Position numbers and translations under genes: made by a program
The notes under the pieces: model-generated
What the model saw: the letters and a program-made list of their open reading frames with translations, nothing else
Told to the model about the DNA's origin: nothing
The model's database searches: none
In this document: in pieces, positions 5,075 through 6,695 of the stretch
How the letters are laid out: each line of letters starts with the position of its first letter
How positions within the stretch are numbered: position 1 is the stretch's first letter
Assembly (NCBI GenBank): GCA_023512665.1
Contig: JAILZC010000049.1
Location: 1 to 6,695 of the forward strand
Direction: 5' to 3'
DNA length: 6,695 bases
Source of the DNA: Candidatus Bipolaricaulota bacterium
GTDB lineage: Bacteria; Bipolaricaulota; Bipolaricaulia; RBG-16-55-9; DRXL01

Positions 5075-6695
5075 GTGGATGCCCTAACGCCCCCGGCAGG
5101 CTTTGAGCTGGTTGATACAAGCCGCGTGGAATTCCCCGAAGCCTTGCCCATATTGCCCTTAAAAAATACAGTAGTCTTCCCCCATTCGGTCTTGCCCTTG
5201 ACGGTGGGCCGCGAAAGCTCGGTCAAGCTCGTTGAAGAGGCCCTGGCAGGCACGAGGATTATCGGGGTGCTCACCCAGCGCGACCCCAACGTCGAGCATC
5301 CCACCATGCAAGACGTCTATCACGTCGGGACGATCTGCAAGATCGCGCGGGTGATCAAGACCCCTAATAATGCTCTCCTGCTCTGGGTGCAGGGGCTGAG
5401 CCGCTTCGCCGTCTCGGTCTTCACCCAAGAGACGCCGTACTTGGTCGCCCAGATCGAGCCGTTGGAATCTGTTGTTGAAGAGGACATCGAGACCGAAGCC
5501 CTGAGCAAACAAGTGGCCGCGCTCTTCCAAAAGATGCTCTCCCTCATGCCCAACCCGCACATGGAGATCCACGCCATGGCCTCGAGCCTGAGCGATCCGG
5601 GGCATCTGGCCGATTTTATCACCGCAAATCTCGATATCGAGGTCGAAGCGAAACAGCAGGTGCTCGAAACGCTCAACGTGAAGGAGCGCCTGACGTTGGT
5701 CTTGCGGCTGCTCGAGGAGGAGAACGAGATCTTAGAGGTCGGCTCGCGCATCCACACCCGCGTCCAGGAGGAGATCGGGCGGTCTACGCGGGAGCGCATC
5801 CTGCGCGAGCAGATGGAAGCGATCAAGAAAGAACTTGGGGAAGAAGAGGGCCCGGAGATCGAGGAGCTGCGCCGCAAGATCAAACAAGCCAAGATGCCCA
5901 AGGACGCGGAGAAAGAGGCCCTGCGCGAGCTCGATCGCTTGGCGCAGATGCACCCCAGCTCGGCGGAGTACACGGTCTCGCGCACGTACTTGGATTGGCT
6001 GATCGCCCTGCCGTGGTCGAAGACGACCAAAGATATGCTCGAGATCGCACGTGCCCGCCAGATCCTCGATGAAGATCACTATGACCTCGAAAAGGTCAAA
6101 GAAAGAATACTCGAATACCTCAGCGTCAGAAAGCTCAAAGAGAAGATGAAGGGCCCAATTTTATGCTTTATCGGGCCTCCAGGTGTTGGGAAGACATCAC
6201 TCGGCCGTTCCATAGCCCGCTCCCTCGGAAGGGAATTCGTCAGGATGTCCCTCGGTGGGGTTCGTGACGAAGCAGAAATAAGGGGTCACAGAAGGACATA
6301 TGTGGGCGCGCTTCCCGGAAGGATAATACAGGGAATAAAACAGGCTGGAACAAATAATCCTGTGTTCATGCTCGATGAGATAGACAAGATCGGTATGGAC
6401 TTCAGGGGAGATCCATCTTCTGCACTTCTTGAAGTGCTTGACCCAGAACAGAACAATTCGTTCATGGACCATTATCTGGCAGTTCCCTTTGACCTGTCCA
6501 ATGTAATGTTCATAACAACAGGAAACCTTGCAGATACCATACCCGGGCCGTTAAGGGACAGGATGGAGATATTATATCTTTCGGGTTATACAGAAGAAGA
6601 AAAACTGGAGATAGCTAAAAAATACCTCATACCAAAACAACTAGAAGAACACGGTATAACATCGAAGATTTTAAAGCTGAGCGATTCTGCCATAC
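5075..6695 (+). CDS. lon: ATP-dependent protease Lon (3' end beyond the window)
   Basis: The first 540 codons of Lon, the cytoplasmic AAA+ serine protease that degrades misfolded and regulatory proteins. Start: GTG 5075, after AAAGGCAGG (5056-5064); an in-frame stop at 5054 excludes longer starts. Substrate-binding N-domain begins LPILPLKNTVVFP (24-36); a charged, coiled helical region runs ~220-300; YTVSRTYLDWLIALPW is at 299-314; Walker A GPPGVGKTS starts at 367 (Lys373); Walker B VFMLDEID is at 430-437; sensor-1 Asn484 and arginine-finger Arg496 are present. The rest of the ATPase lid and the Ser-Lys protease domain lie past the edge; the family is usually ~780-820 residues. The frame is unbroken, but composition changes sharply near codon 331-344: Arg codons are about 1 in 21 AGA/AGG before and 11 in 14 after; Ile ATA is about 1 in 20 before and 14 in 18 after. 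Function is secure; one-genome origin of both halves is not. Confidence 0.93.
   Translation, partial: MDALTPPAGFELVDTSRVEFPEALPILPLKNTVVFPHSVLPLTVGRESSVKLVEEALAGTRIIGVLTQRDPNVEHPTMQDVYHVGTICKIARVIKTPNNALLLWVQGLSRFAVSVFTQETPYLVAQIEPLESVVEEDIETEALSKQVAALFQKMLSLMPNPHMEIHAMASSLSDPGHLADFITANLDIEVEAKQQVLETLNVKERLTLVLRLLEEENEILEVGSRIHTRVQEEIGRSTRERILREQMEAIKKELGEEEGPEIEELRRKIKQAKMPKDAEKEALRELDRLAQMHPSSAEYTVSRTYLDWLIALPWSKTTKDMLEIARARQILDEDHYDLEKVKERILEYLSVRKLKEKMKGPILCFIGPPGVGKTSLGRSIARSLGREFVRMSLGGVRDEAEIRGHRRTYVGALPGRIIQGIKQAGTNNPVFMLDEIDKIGMDFRGDPSSALLEVLDPEQNNSFMDHYLAVPFDLSNVMFITTGNLADTIPGPLRDRMEILYLSGYTEEEKLEIAKKYLIPKQLEEHGITSKILKLSDSAI
6104..6695 (+). other. Compositionally foreign 3' part of lon
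   Basis: From the first AGA codon at 6104 the coding sequence shifts from about 62% GC (6001-6060: 37 of 60; 5701-5760: 38 of 60) to 40% (6481-6540: 24 of 60) and 33% (6601-6660: 20 of 60), by hand count. AGA/AGG and ATA become the usual Arg and Ile codons, unlike the rest of the window. The stretch 6121-6300 is mixed. Protein motifs stay intact across the change. The segment comes either from recombination with a lower-GC lon or from misassembly. Confidence 0.75.

Noticed and set aside
5159..6079. Long minus-strand open frames opposite lon, up to 236 residues
   Set aside because: The plus strand encodes clear Lon motifs throughout. The antisense frames are low-complexity Ser/Arg-rich by-products of GC-rich codons.

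Overview
The window looks like a piece of a GC-rich bacterial genome, roughly 60% GC over most genes by eye. Ribosome binding sites are strong (AAAGGAGG type), promoters are sigma70-like, and compact palindromic repeats are present. The exported protein, with lamin-tail, dockerin and cohesin-like modules, and the CCTCACCCC-type palindrome fit an uncultured environmental bacterium. The phylum cannot be settled from this sequence.

Layout. Positions 1-309 are intergenic. They hold a strong leftward promoter serving something outside the window and a perfect 20-bp palindrome just before a ribosome binding site. Next come a small 80-residue protein with a ubiquitin-like (beta-grasp) sequence pattern (310-552), a GC-rich hairpin, and a complete ANL-family acyl-CoA synthetase (678-2207). 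A strong promoter at 2232-2261 drives a long exported multidomain protein (2357-4879): two tandem lamin-tail domains, Ig-like segments, a dockerin, a membrane tail, an internal lipobox and a cohesin-like domain. A palindromic repeat and a textbook intrinsic terminator close that unit. A consensus promoter at 4991-5019 then drives lon, the ATP-dependent protease, which runs off the right edge.

Genes and regulation. Apart from the first two, each gene appears to be its own transcription unit. No shared pathway links the acyl-CoA synthetase, the surface protein and Lon.

Most notable points. (1) lon changes abruptly in base composition and codon choice near 6065-6105 without losing frame, so it is either a natural mosaic or an assembly chimera. 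(2) The long exported ORF looks like two proteins joined in frame: an anchored dockerin protein and a cohesin lipoprotein. It also carries a 57-bp palindromic repeat converted into exactly 19 codons. (3) The 80-residue protein may be a bacterial ubiquitin-like fold. I did not find convincing evidence for a complete new defence or mobile system.
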